This document shows, piece after piece, positions 47,031 to 55,824 of a stretch of 64,000 bases of DNA (positions are counted from its first letter, which is position 1; the number at the start of each line of letters is the position of its first letter). Source of the stretch: G963664935 sp963664935 (GTDB lineage Bacteria > Pseudomonadota > Gammaproteobacteria > Methylococcales > G963664935); NCBI GenBank assembly GCA_963664935.2, contig CAXXSE010000006.1:992001-1056000 (forward strand), written 5' to 3'. Under the pieces are notes generated by a model. The model had not been told where the DNA came from, made no database searches, and saw nothing but the letters and a program-made list of their open reading frames with translations. The position numbers were made by a program, and so were the translations under genes.

Positions 47031-47969
47031 GGGTGGTTCGGGTTGGGTCTCCTAAAAACGAACGCTTTTGGGAGACTGTTGGATGTCAGTTTTTTGGAGC
47101 TGGGATAACGTTAAGCTAATTCTGTTATTATATGTAGATCTTTTTTCCCGTAATTGGCTCGGTTAAATCTATTTCTATGAAAGATTAGAGTGGACCCATG
47201 GGTCAAGACAAAAACCCACTTAGTTTAAGTTGTACATTCAACTTCAATAGCAGCTGGATGGCACTGCCCCGGGTTTGTCTTCTCTTTTGATCTTGCTTTT
47301 GCGGTGGAGGACCCCCGTGGTGTGACTGGCATGGTAGTCAGCTAGCTGGTGAAAGTCCAGCCTTCACCCTGTGAGAAGGGAAGAAGTAGGCGAAAGCAAG
47401 GGTGCCCAAAGAAACTCTCAGTCTCTACCCAACAGGGAATCACGGTGATTGAGAGCCAATGCGGGATCGATCAGAAGCTCTAGCCGAATCGGTCACCTAA
47501 ACGTAAGTGAACCTTCGTAAGGCGGCAACACAGGGGTACGGTGCCCGCGACCACCGGAGCCCAGTATTCTCATCGTAATGTGTTGTTGTATTGAAGGTAG
47601 GTAGATCGAGAAACGGGTGACTATCTTACCCAGTGAAGGGCCGTCGGCTTTGGGTCGGAGTAACTGCGATTCTTTAAGCCCTAAGCGCTGCAGTAATGTA
47701 GGCGTTATGAACCGAGGGTCTACAGATGAAGCCATAGTAATCGTAAAGTTCGGTGCCGTTGAATTCAGGGTGACATGGATGAGGATAAAACATCGGATCA
47801 GCCACAGGATGTTGGAGGTGAAGGGCGGAACACGTAAGCGGCCATGGCCGTTGATTATAGACTGGTGGTCTGAGATCAGCCTTAAAGGAGCGATTCACTA
47901 TTCGCGTCGTAAACAGTGAATGAATGGGTCGTGCGAGATTGACGAAAGACCACTACACAGAAGAGTGAA

Positions 47970-49283
47970 ATGAACGAAAGTGACCTATTGATCGAGGAAC
48001 CAAGACTTTTCGATAATCTCAGCTCACAGGAATATTTGAGAGCTGGTTTTAAACAGGTGAAAAAGAACAAAGGCAAACCCGGCATAGACGGCGTGAGCAT
48101 AGCGGACTTTGAAACCCGTATAGACGAAGAGCTAAGCCAACTGCAACAGGAATTAACAGATTGGACTTACCAGCCATCGCCAGTCCGGCGAGTCGAGATA
48201 CCCAAGCCCGGTGGCAAGGGTGTGCGATTGCTGGGTATACCGACGGTGCGGGATCGGGTGGTACAAGCCACCTTGAAAATGCTTCTGGAACCGATCTTCG
48301 AGCCCAACTTTTCACCGCACAGTTATGGTTTTCGTCCTGGACGAAGCCAACACCAAGCGGTACAAGCGGCCCAACGGATTGTCACCAGCGGCAAGCCCTA
48401 CGTGGTGGATATTGATTTATCAAAATTCTTTGATCGAATCCATCATGACCGACTGATCGCCCGAATGGGGCAGAGGATATCCGACAAACGGATACTTCGC
48501 CTGATCGGGATCATGCTGCGATGCGGCGTCATGATTAATGGCGTTGTTAACCCCAGCCAGGAAGGCGCAGTGCAAGGTGGCCCAATAAGCCCCTTGCTCA
48601 GCAATATTGTTCTGGATGAACTGGATCAGGAATTGGAAAAACGTGGACTGGAGTTTTGCAGGTTTGCGGATGACTGTAACATTTTCGTGAAATCGCAAAA
48701 AGCGGCGGAGCGGGTGATGGAAAAGGTCAGCCAATTCATCGAAACAAAGCTCAAACTGAAAGTGAATCGGGACAAAAGCCAAGTGGCCAAATCCGATCAG
48801 GTCAAGTTCTTGGGTTTTACCGTGGTGAAGGGGACGATTGCGATCGCGCATAAAGCCCTGCAAATGGCCATGAGTAAAGTCAAAGCGCTGACCCCACGAG
48901 GCACGCATCAGACTCTGGGTACGACATTGGAAGTGATCAATCAATGGTATGTGGGCTGGTCAAGTTATTATGGTTTGACCTATTATCCCTCGCAATTGAA
49001 GAAAATCGAAGCCCATATCAGGCGACGGTTACGGTCGCGGTTAGTGTCTCAACAAAAGAGGAAACGGCATCTGTATCGAAAACTGATTAAACGGGGTGTA
49101 CCGCCTAGGCATGCGGCCAAAACGGTATTTGCTAACGACAAACGATGGGTTCTCTCAAATGCGCGAGCTGTGACGCGAGCCTATCCGAATAGTTGGTTCA
49201 TCAATGTGATGGGGCAGGTGATACGGTCCGACCGAAAGTTGGCACATTGGTTTGAAGTTTCTCAATGGATACGTCTTGCGTGA
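47970..49283 (+). CDS. ltrA: group II intron reverse transcriptase/maturase, without endonuclease domain
   Basis: A 437-residue intron-encoded protein. The RT domain has YGFRPGRSQHQAVQAAQ, VVDIDLSKFFDRIHHDRL, QGGPISPLLSNIVLDELD and the active-site box FCRFADDCNIFV (FADD where YADD is usual). The maturase X domain follows (WYVGWSSYYGLTYYPSQL). There is no C-terminal HNH endonuclease, so mobility would use endonuclease-independent priming. It assists splicing and retrohoming of its host intron. Confidence 0.92.
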   Translation: MNESDLLIEEPRLFDNLSSQEYLRAGFKQVKKNKGKPGIDGVSIADFETRIDEELSQLQQELTDWTYQPSPVRRVEIPKPGGKGVRLLGIPTVRDRVVQATLKMLLEPIFEPNFSPHSYGFRPGRSQHQAVQAAQRIVTSGKPYVVDIDLSKFFDRIHHDRLIARMGQRISDKRILRLIGIMLRCGVMINGVVNPSQEGAVQGGPISPLLSNIVLDELDQELEKRGLEFCRFADDCNIFVKSQKAAERVMEKVSQFIETKLKLKVNRDKSQVAKSDQVKFLGFTVVKGTIAIAHKALQMAMSKVKALTPRGTHQTLGTTLEVINQWYVGWSSYYGLTYYPSQLKKIEAHIRRRLRSRLVSQQKRKRHLYRKLIKRGVPPRHAAKTVFANDKRWVLSNARAVTRAYPNSWFINVMGQVIRSDRKLAHWFEVSQWIRLA

Positions 49284-49284
49284 G

Positions 49285-49314
49285 GAGCCGTGTACGGACC
49301 CGTACGCACGGTTC
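49285..49314 (+). ncRNA. group II intron domain V
   Basis: A 30-nt hairpin beginning GAGCCG and ending CGGTTC, with a central TACGG/CGTA stem, just after the maturase stop codon. This is the catalytic core element of the ribozyme. Confidence 0.8.
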
Positions 49315-50243
49315 TGTGGGCAGACGGGAGCTGCGGCTCCCTCTGACCCGATGAGCGTAGCGGAACGGGGGGTCCTCCACCGCGCCGCCGAATTTATCCA
49401 CTATCACTGCTCCGCCACCTGTAGCGGTTCGATATACGGCGTTGGGTGTCTTTTGCCCCAACGACTGGTGCGGACGCTCGCCGTTGTAGAAGGCGAAGTA
49501 CTCCGCCAGACCCAGCGCCAATTCGCCCATCGACCCATAGCCCTTCAGATACACGTCCTCGTGTTTGACGCTACGCCAGAGCCGCTCGACGAAAATATTG
49601 TCAAACGCTCGCCCCCGACCATCCATGCTGATGTCGATGCCTTCGCGTTTCAACACCCCGGTGAAGGCTTCGCTGGTGAACTGTGAACCTTGATCGCTGT
49701 TGAAGATTTCCGGCCTGTCGTGGGTCCGCAAGGCCTCTTCCAAACAATCGACACAGAATACCGCTTCCATGTTGTTACTGATCCGCCAGCTGAGCACCCG
49801 GCGCGAGTACCAGTCGATGATCGCCACCAGGTAGGCGAAGCCATGCGCCAACCGGATATAGGTGATATCCGTGCTCCACACTTGGTTGGGCATAACCACA
49901 GGAACTCCGCGCAGTAGGTACGGATAGACCTTGTGCTCAGGGTGTGCACGGCTGGTGTTGGGCCCAGGCGCCATGCCGGACAGTCCCATCCGCCGCATCA
50001 AACGTTGTACCCGCTTGCGATTGACGGTGTGCCCCTTCCCCTTCAGGAATACAACCATCTTGCGGCTGCCATAGAACGGATGCCGTGTGTATTATTCGTC
50101 AATCATGTGGCTGAGCAACAGATCGCTTTCATCGGCCAGCTTGGGCTTTTGATGCGCATAAAACGTGGCGCGAGATACCCCCGCCAGAACACATTGCTGG
50201 ACCCTGCTCATCTCATCCTCTTTGTCGATCCACGCTTGCCGTA

Positions 50244-50543
50244 TCATGACAGGCTCATCCCGGACTTTTTTTTAAGCCAGTCAAGTTCTACTTTCAATTT
50301 GCCAATCTCGCTGTACAGCAGCTCAGGCTCCCGGTACGCAGCCACCGGCTGGGGACCACGCTTGCCTTCAAACAATGTTTTGGCTTGCTCCTGAATGGCC
50401 TTATTCCACTGCCCAACCTGTACTGGGTGAACACCGTACTCCTGACCAATCTCGTTGATCGTCTTCACTCCCCGCAATGCCTCAAGACCTGCCTTCGCCT
50501 TGAACTCAGGTGTGTGGACCTTCCGCTTTTTTGCTTCGCTCAT
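50244..50543 (-). CDS. IS3 orfA, helix-turn-helix transposase subunit
   Basis: A 99-residue protein: KVHTPEFKAKAGLEALRGVK, IGQEYGVHPVQVGQWNKA and a leucine-zipper-like LLYSEIGKLKVELDWLKKK. It overlaps orfB, and in the family the fused OrfAB is made by -1 frameshifting. Frame intact. Confidence 0.9.
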   Translation of the reverse strand: MSEAKKRKVHTPEFKAKAGLEALRGVKTINEIGQEYGVHPVQVGQWNKAIQEQAKTLFEGKRGPQPVAAYREPELLYSEIGKLKVELDWLKKKSGMSLS

Positions 50544-50604
50544 TTTTCCTCGCTCCTAAAATAACAGAGCACAGCTTAAACTACTGTCTTAAAACCGGGG
50601 TCCA

Positions 50605-51043
50605 CTATATTGCATGCAACAATGTTTGTTTCAGGTAGTTTGCAGTGAACACCGAACAATGGCGTCAATTCATCCCAAGAAATTTGGTTTATACCAGCTT
50701 CTCAAAAACCTTCGTTTTTCGAAGACGCAACCAGAACCACCAAAAATGCCGCAAAAGCGGCTTTTTTATTTCTTAAAACTGTTTCTTGAAATAAATCTCC
50801 GAATATTTGGTGATACAGATGAGTTTTGGAAGATTTTGGTGAGACAAAATTGATAATTTTGTTTCAAGTGGGTTCGAAACGCTTAACATGAATCGTATCA
50901 CTTCCACCTTCTAGCTGCGCAAGCTCGCGTTCTCCCTCTCTGACAGCATCCATATAGATTGTTGTGTATCCTAAGTAGTGATGCTCCACCCTTGTTTTGA
51001 ACAAGGCGTGGATTTAATTCTCGGTATCAAGACCGGTTTTTTC
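50605..51043. other. spacer between IS3 and toxin-antitoxin operon
   Basis: No credible gene. It contains a GC hairpin with a T tail at 50748-50767 and otherwise mixed sequence. Confidence 0.35.
50748..50767 (+). terminator. rho-independent terminator-like hairpin
   Basis: GCCGC, loop AAAA, GCGGC, then TTTTTT. Compact stem with T run, compatible with termination of rightward transcription. Confidence 0.55.
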
Positions 51044-51073
51044 TTGACAAAATATATGAAATATCATATATTT
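51044..51073 (+). promoter_or_regulatory. promoter with overlapping palindromic operator of the toxin-antitoxin operon
   Basis: TTGACA at 51044-51049 is followed by AAATATATGA and TCATATATTT, arms of a 24-bp palindrome at 51050-51073 that covers the spacer and -10 region. It ends four bases before the toxin ATG. Autorepression by the antitoxin or complex at this site is inferred, as is usual for these operons. Confidence 0.6.
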
Positions 51074-51077
51074 AAGT

Positions 51078-51446
51078 ATGGATGAAAGCCAACCAAAACC
51101 TGTCGTCTGGATAGGGTCGTCCCATGAGAACTGGCGAGCCTTTCCCGATGATGTGCAGGATGTCCTGGGCTATGCCTTGCATTTGGCGCAGTGCGGTGAG
51201 AAAGCAGGTAACGCTAAACCGTTGACAGGTTTTAAGGGGGCATCGGTGCTGGAAATCACCGACGATTATGACAGCGATACTTACAGGGCTGTTTATACGG
51301 TGAAATTTCAGGGCGTTGTCTATGTCCTTCATGTTTTTCAAAAGAAAAGCAAGAAGGGTATTGCCACTCCGAAAAGTCACATTCAGTTGATTGAGCAACG
51401 TTTAAAGAAAGCGAAGGAATATCATGACAAACATTACAAACAATGA
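51078..51446 (+). CDS. RelE/HigB-like toxin (phage Gp49-like family)
   Basis: A 122-residue protein with ENWRAFPDDVQDVLGYALHL, the KPLTGFKGASVLEITDDYDS segment and YRAVYTVKFQGVVYVLHVFQ followed by KKSKKG. This is the Gp49-like branch of RelE/ParE toxins, ribosome-dependent mRNA interferases in characterised members. The toxin gene precedes the antitoxin and overlaps it by 23 bases. Confidence 0.87.
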   Translation: MDESQPKPVVWIGSSHENWRAFPDDVQDVLGYALHLAQCGEKAGNAKPLTGFKGASVLEITDDYDSDTYRAVYTVKFQGVVYVLHVFQKKSKKGIATPKSHIQLIEQRLKKAKEYHDKHYKQ

Positions 51447-51765
51447 AGATTGTATCGTGACCACAGCCCACCCCTTTGAAGGGCTGAACAATGCCGAGGA
51501 GCGTCTGGCAAAAGCACAGCTTGCGCGGCAAATTAACGCCTTAATTAAAGAGCGTGGCTTGAAACAGCAGGCTGCGTCATCAATGCTTGGCATCACACAG
51601 CCAGAAGTTTCACTACTTGCCAATGGCCGTTTGTCTGGCTTTACCTTTGATCGTTTGTATCGTTGCTTACATGCACTTGATATGGATATTGAGATTACCA
51701 TAAAAAAACATGTTACAGGAGGTAATGACGCTGCCGGAATACATGTTTCCAATCTTGGGGTTTAA
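51424..51765 (+). CDS. XRE-family antitoxin
   Basis: A 113-residue helix-turn-helix protein: LARQINALIKERGLKQQAAS, MLGITQPEVSLLANGRLSGF and a C-terminal RCLHALDMDIEITIKKH. This is the standard partner of the Gp49-like toxin. Its helix-turn-helix probably binds the palindrome at 51050-51073. Confidence 0.87.
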   Translation: MTNITNNEDCIVTTAHPFEGLNNAEERLAKAQLARQINALIKERGLKQQAASSMLGITQPEVSLLANGRLSGFTFDRLYRCLHALDMDIEITIKKHVTGGNDAAGIHVSNLGV

Positions 51766-51878
51766 ATCTCAACGACGGCGGGTTGTAATGAATGAAACAA
51801 TCGAAAGAATCATTTCTGATGGGGTTGTATACGGGAGCTGATCCGGCTTTGAGGATGATTGACAGTAACGTACCGCCT

Positions 51879-52169
51879 TTAAACTCTCGACTCAATAGGA
51901 TGCACAGTGATTTTATCGGCCTTTTGTCGAACGCGGCTTAGATCGTAATTCATTTGCAATCGCATCCAGCTATCAGCCGTGCCCCAACCCATCTTTTCCA
52001 GTCGGATAGCCATTTCAGGAGAGATGCCTGAATGCTCATTGACGAGTTTATTCAACGTATAACGCGCAACGCCTAAGGCCTTGGCGGCTTTGGTTACGGA
52101 CAGCGCAAGCGGTTCCAGACAGTTCATCCGAACATGTTGACCGGGATGTGGCGGGTTTTTCATCGGCAT
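51879..52169 (-). CDS. higA: HigA-type antitoxin without its toxin
   Basis: A 96-residue XRE protein beginning MPMKNPPHPGQHVRMNCLEP, the HigA signature, then SVTKAAKALGVARYTLNKLV and MAIRLEKMGWGTADSWMRLQ. I start at 52169 because GGAG lies seven bases upstream. The higB gene that normally precedes it is reduced to about 11 codons (see next entry). Confidence 0.87.
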   Translation of the reverse strand: MPMKNPPHPGQHVRMNCLEPLALSVTKAAKALGVARYTLNKLVNEHSGISPEMAIRLEKMGWGTADSWMRLQMNYDLSRVRQKADKITVHPIESRV

Positions 52170-52182
52170 GTGTTTCACTCCT

Positions 52183-52215
52183 TTTAAATCCACGATGTTT
52201 AAAACTCACGATCAT
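52183..52215 (-). pseudogene. higB: higB remnant
   Basis: Starting at ATG 52215 the sequence reads MIVSFKHRGFK, the usual HigB N-terminus, and then runs straight into the sequence before higA. About 80 codons, including the HigB catalytic residues, have been deleted. Confidence 0.6.
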
Positions 52216-52265
52216 ATTCCAGTCTAGCGCTGACACACGACAGGTGTCAAGTGTCAGTTCTTCTT

Positions 52266-54011
52266 CTACAATTTTTGTTCATGGCTCATCCCTTTCACCG
52301 CCTGGCCCTGGGGCTGATTTTCTCTAAATTCAAACAAATCACGCTTTTGCTGGCTAATGTCTCGGTATTGCTCAATATCATTTGAGAGTAACTGAGTGCG
52401 TGTTTGTCTAAATGCTTCCAGATGCTCCATCCGTGATTGTAGCGCTTGACGTTGATCTGCTTGTTTGAATATTAGAGCGTCCTTTTCTTGTCTATCACGC
52501 TGAAGGGCTTGTTTTGCCTTCTGTGCGTTATACTGTTTTGTTTGGCGGTGTTTGCCTGTTACGCGGTCCATGATACCGCGCAATCCCTTCCTAAAACGCG
52601 CCTGCCTTTTCTGGGTTTCGAGTTGCCAGCGCGTAGCTTGCGCATTTTTTTGATCTTGGCGTTCCTGCCTTTGCTTTGCCACAGTTTTCTTGAGCTGGTC
52701 GTCAATACGCTGTTTGCGTGTCTCAATCGCGCGGGCTTGTTGGTTTTGGAGGCGCGTTAATTGCTCCGCCATGTCGTTAGCTATTTGTGTTCTGGTATCA
52801 ACAACGGAGGGCAGATGATCTTCATTATCCAGCTTGGCGCGCACGTTTTTGGTTTTGACCCCCGCCCATTTAGAAACAGCAAAGACTTCGCAGCGATGAT
52901 CCAGTGCCACAAATCCCCGGCGGTCGCCTTTGGCAAGCCTATAGCCTCGTTCTTTCAAGGCCTGCTCAAAACCATTTTTACTATCACTCACCGCCCAGCA
53001 GTCCCGAAATACCTTTTTAATCTCTCTTGGGTCTTTACCCGTCCGCTTGGCTTGTTGCCATTGGGACAGGGTGAAGTTGTTGGGGTCTCGTTGTGCGGAA
53101 TTCATCATGCCCCTGGGCATTGTCCAGCCGCGTTCAATATATAGCTCACGGGAAATATCCATGAGCTTAAATTTGGTATAGGGCAAGGGAATGGCTTTCA
53201 TTTCTTGCGTATCAATCCGCGACCATACGGCATGACAATGGCGGCGACCTTGCTTTTCGTGAAAGACAATAGCGCGCGGTTGATCGGATAGCCCGAGTTT
53301 ATCTTCCACCTGCCCAATGGCTTTTTCAAAGTCTGTTGTTGAGACCTTTTCTTGAGGTGGCGGATTGAGACTGAGTGAATACAGGAATTGCTTTGCTCGG
53401 GTGCCTTTACTCACGGCATGGACTTTCAGCGCAGAGACCAGATCATCGGAGATAAACCCGCGCAACTCATGTACCTCCACATGATCGTTTTCTTCTTTCA
53501 GAAGATGCAGGGCAAGGTTCTTCGCGACGCCGCGTTGGTTGCCATGCAGAATCATGAAAGGCTCTCTTTCGTATTCGGGGGGGCGTTGCCCTAACGCCAT
53601 GTATAAAACATCCCGCATAGCGAATATCGCTGCGCATGCATCTTGCAGCTCTTGTTCGACATCTCTTGAAATGTCCAATGTTCCCATATTGGCGTGTTTT
53701 GCCAACTGGTTGAGATTGGCAGACATACGCGAATGACCCAATGCCGCCAGCACCGAGGCCACTTGCTTTTCATTGATCTTGGGTTTACGCAAAACACGGC
53801 GTTTATCGGCCTTATCGCCAAATAGTTGCGCACGGATATATGCGCCAAGAGGTTGGTGGCCTGCTTGCTGTTCTAAAAATGCACGTTCCTCTACGCTCAG
53901 GCGAATGGAAAACGGGGACGCCATTTTTGCTTGAACGGCGTTTGCTTCTGCGTTACAAACCTGCTGAAATGATTTTGAGATGTTCGCCGATGCCATGAGT
54001 TTTGTATTCAT
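52266..54011 (-). CDS. MobC-like domain fused to a MOB-type relaxase
   Basis: A 581-residue protein. Residues 30-145 resemble MobC relaxosome proteins (SIRLSVEERAFLEQQAGHQP, LGAYIRAQLFGDK, ANLNQLAKHANMG). From residue 153 a relaxase follows: MILHGNQRGVAKNLALHLLK, EVHELRGFISDDL and the histidine motif GRRHCHAVWSRID, then SQWQQAKRTGKDPREIK and GYRLAKGDRRGFVALD. The C-terminal 170 residues are a lysine/glutamine-rich coiled coil. The relaxase nicks oriT for conjugative mobilisation. In relatives I know, the MobC-like part is a separate upstream gene, so the fusion is unusual. Confidence 0.85.
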   Translation of the reverse strand: MNTKLMASANISKSFQQVCNAEANAVQAKMASPFSIRLSVEERAFLEQQAGHQPLGAYIRAQLFGDKADKRRVLRKPKINEKQVASVLAALGHSRMSANLNQLAKHANMGTLDISRDVEQELQDACAAIFAMRDVLYMALGQRPPEYEREPFMILHGNQRGVAKNLALHLLKEENDHVEVHELRGFISDDLVSALKVHAVSKGTRAKQFLYSLSLNPPPQEKVSTTDFEKAIGQVEDKLGLSDQPRAIVFHEKQGRRHCHAVWSRIDTQEMKAIPLPYTKFKLMDISRELYIERGWTMPRGMMNSAQRDPNNFTLSQWQQAKRTGKDPREIKKVFRDCWAVSDSKNGFEQALKERGYRLAKGDRRGFVALDHRCEVFAVSKWAGVKTKNVRAKLDNEDHLPSVVDTRTQIANDMAEQLTRLQNQQARAIETRKQRIDDQLKKTVAKQRQERQDQKNAQATRWQLETQKRQARFRKGLRGIMDRVTGKHRQTKQYNAQKAKQALQRDRQEKDALIFKQADQRQALQSRMEHLEAFRQTRTQLLSNDIEQYRDISQQKRDLFEFRENQPQGQAVKGMSHEQKL

Positions 54012-54280
54012 GGCTGTGGTTCCTTATAATCAGGAACATGGTTCTCAAGAAAGGTGTTCCATTCAGCGAGCGTATTGAAAAGTTGGTTCGAGGTTCCACC
54101 CTCTAACCGCACCATTTTAGTATACCATCAGAAACCACGGAAAGCGCTGTATTTACAGTGCTTTTTTTGTGTTCGTAAATTCATTGCGTTGTCTCCCATT
54201 GTTTCTGAATGTCGCTTTTGTGGAACGTGAGTGGAACACAGATCGGTGGGTTTCGTTTCCAAAATATGCACGTTCACTGT
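54012..54280. other. region upstream of the relaxase, candidate origin of transfer and tRNA-like end
   Basis: oriT would be expected near the relaxase start, but I cannot identify a nick site. At 54083-54114, TTGGTTCGAGGTTCCACC and CTAACCGCACCA resemble the 3' end of a tRNA (TTCGA loop and CCA), but the T stem does not pair well. A terminator follows. Confidence 0.3.
54143..54168 (+). terminator. rho-independent terminator-like hairpin
   Basis: AGCGCTGTA and TACAGTGCT pair around TTT and are followed by seven T. It lies 29 bases after the tRNA-like CCA, the place expected for the terminator of a tRNA gene. Confidence 0.5.
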
Positions 54281-55543
54281 TCATGATTTGCACGCATAGA
54301 TCTCGCTAACAGATGCAGAATGCGCACGCATCCTTCCTTGCAAAGACTGTCGAACGAACAACACGGAAGCACTCTCATTTGACTTGACGAGTTGCCGAAT
54401 CTGATCGGACACGTCGTCGATTTTGTTCAACCTGGCGGCAGCATCCATCGCCCGGTCATAAGCCTCCACGACATCGGCGCTGGTCACCTCAAAACCCCAG
54501 CCCTGACTCAACCAGCGAAGCGCGGCCATCCCGGAACCAAGAGCAAATGCCGGCTCCGTGTCGAGATAATCCCTTGCCGCTCTCGTCAGCGTTTTCGGAT
54601 CACAGTGGCTCCTGTTGGCGAGCTCCAGGGCCAGATCAAAAAGTTTGATCTCCTTGGCCGTGGCAAACCACTTACCCTCTTCTCCGGGCGTTGTGGCAAT
54701 CAGGTCGGCCAGGATCCGTGATTTGTCCTTCTCGGGGTAGCGCTTCGCGACCGCGCGAAACCGGGCGATATAGGAATTGCCCACCGCCGCACTCAACCCA
54801 TACCGCTGGTAGGCCTCCTCATGCAGGCCGGATGAGATCAGGATCTCCTCACAGGCCTGATCGATCACGGAATCCGGCTGGTTTAACCCCCGCAAGGCCT
54901 CAGCATACTTGACCGCACCTGCCTTCTTGCCCAAGGCAAGGAGCGCCTCGACACCATAGCGACGGTAATGCCACATGGGGTGGCGCTCCAAATCCAATAA
55001 CTCAAGCAGTTCCTGATACCGCCCCGCCACCATTAGGCAGGACAAACAGGCCGTCGCTCCGTGAAAATAAGCGCCGGGATTCGGATCTGTCCAACAGGAT
55101 CGCAGCGTGGAAACCAGATCATCGGACCATTTCCCGGCGACCTCTATCGAGCCACAGATCTCACCCCACCGGTCACCAACTGGGCCGAGGTAATCGACAC
55201 CGTCATCTTCCATCGCCTGCCAGACCCGGTTGAGCCATTTCCCCCGGGTCTTGTCGTCAGCCGGAGCCTTGACGATGATGGGTATCAATGCATCCAGTGC
55301 CTTGTTGACGGCCGATCCCAGGGCACCGCTGGACGTGTCAATGTGCTCCAAAGCCGGCCAAAGCTTTTCCATCAGACGGACCGCGCCTTCCGCACCGAGA
55401 GTGGGATCTTTCTTTGAGACCTTTTTGATCTCGGAGACCGCCTCGCGTAGGCGCTGACACGCCAACCGGGATGCCTTCCAACTATAGGCGCCTGCTCGAA
55501 ACCGCGCGGGGAATATCCATTTGTGTTTTTCGGACTTGCTCAT
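54281..55543 (-). CDS. helical protein of unknown function
   Basis: A 420-residue soluble protein with repeated helix pairs (for example YQELLELLDLERHPMWHYRR and LALGKKAGAVKYAEALRGL), which suggests a TPR/HEAT-like alpha-solenoid. It has no catalytic motif or membrane segment. GC content is higher than in the surrounding genes, and it is isolated between the relaxase and an attC-like palindrome, so it may be cargo of a mobile element. Start ATG at 55543 follows an AGGTTGTAATG context. Confidence 0.65.
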   Translation of the reverse strand: MSKSEKHKWIFPARFRAGAYSWKASRLACQRLREAVSEIKKVSKKDPTLGAEGAVRLMEKLWPALEHIDTSSGALGSAVNKALDALIPIIVKAPADDKTRGKWLNRVWQAMEDDGVDYLGPVGDRWGEICGSIEVAGKWSDDLVSTLRSCWTDPNPGAYFHGATACLSCLMVAGRYQELLELLDLERHPMWHYRRYGVEALLALGKKAGAVKYAEALRGLNQPDSVIDQACEEILISSGLHEEAYQRYGLSAAVGNSYIARFRAVAKRYPEKDKSRILADLIATTPGEEGKWFATAKEIKLFDLALELANRSHCDPKTLTRAARDYLDTEPAFALGSGMAALRWLSQGWGFEVTSADVVEAYDRAMDAAARLNKIDDVSDQIRQLVKSNESASVLFVRQSLQGRMRAHSASVSEIYACKS

Positions 55544-55580
55544 TACAACCTCTATAGCCCCAGGCGGGTAGCCGCCATAG

Positions 55581-55681
55581 GTGTTAACTTAACATCTAAG
55601 CATTTATACGTCGCGCGTGAGCAAAACTCAAGGTTTTCGCGAATCATTACCGCGTGACGTATAAATGTCTGTTGGACTAAG
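55581..55681 (-). repeat. long palindrome with attC-like ends
   Basis: Arms CATTTATACGTCGCGCG (55601-55617) and CGCGTGACGTATAAATG (55651-55667) pair nearly perfectly around a loop containing AAAACTCAAGGTTTT. On the minus strand the outer boxes read GTCCAAC and GTTAAGT, which fit the attC R'' (RYYYAAC) and R' (GTTRRRY) consensus, though they are not fully complementary. An integron-integrase fragment lies at 58322. It may be a cassette recombination site or an unrelated hairpin. Confidence 0.4.
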
Positions 55682-55824
55682 CCGCCGCCTCGGGCGATGG
55701 GGCGACTCTATTTAAGGGGATTGTATTGGATCGGCGTGTTGGGGAGAAGGGTTTGGGCGTCAATCGTGTATGCGTTTGCCAAAAAATGTACCTGATACAT
55801 CGTTATTCGTGTCCGGGTAGTGTA

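Larger units (their letters stand above)
47320..49352 (+). mobile_element. group II intron with reverse transcriptase gene
   Basis: The 5' end is GTGTGACTGGC, matching the GUGYG consensus. Domain V is at 49285-49314 (GAGCCGTGTACGGACC then CGTACGCACGGTTC), and domain VI (GGGAGCTGCGGCTCCC with a downstream A) ends in CCGAT. Excision at these points restores a continuous IS3 orfB frame, which supports the boundaries. Length 2033 nt. The reverse transcriptase lies in domain IV. Confidence 0.88.
47225..50247 (-). pseudogene. IS3 orfB transposase, with nonsense codon and intron insertion
   Basis: From 50247 the frame reads MIRQAWIDKEDEMSRVQQCV and ATFYAHQKPKLADESD, then meets TAA at 50092-50094. 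It resumes YTRHPFYGSRKMVVFLKGKG and the integrase core WSTDITYIRLAHGF, IFNSDQGSQFTS and FVERLWRSVKHEDVY, giving the DDE triad. The C-terminus VDKFGGAVEDPPFRYA is followed by the intron (antisense to it); joining the exons gives PRGSSTAKARSKEKTN and ends AAIEVECTT. Two lesions make it inactive. Confidence 0.85.
47191..50604 (-). mobile_element. IS3-family insertion sequence interrupted by a group II intron
   Basis: Ends TGGACCCATGGGTCAAGACA (left) and, as complement of the right end, TGGACCCCGGTTTTAAGACA share at least 14 of 20 positions. Removing the intron at 47320-49352 leaves about 1.38 kb, a normal IS3 size. orfA and orfB are on the minus strand. The right flank is CTATATTGC; no target duplication is obvious. 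Confidence 0.82.

Noticed and set aside
54083..54114. tRNA-like 3' end (TTCGA loop followed by CCA) upstream of the relaxase
   Set aside because: The T stem does not pair over five bases and no acceptor partner is found, so it was not called as a tRNA; it remains only a possible attachment-site remnant.
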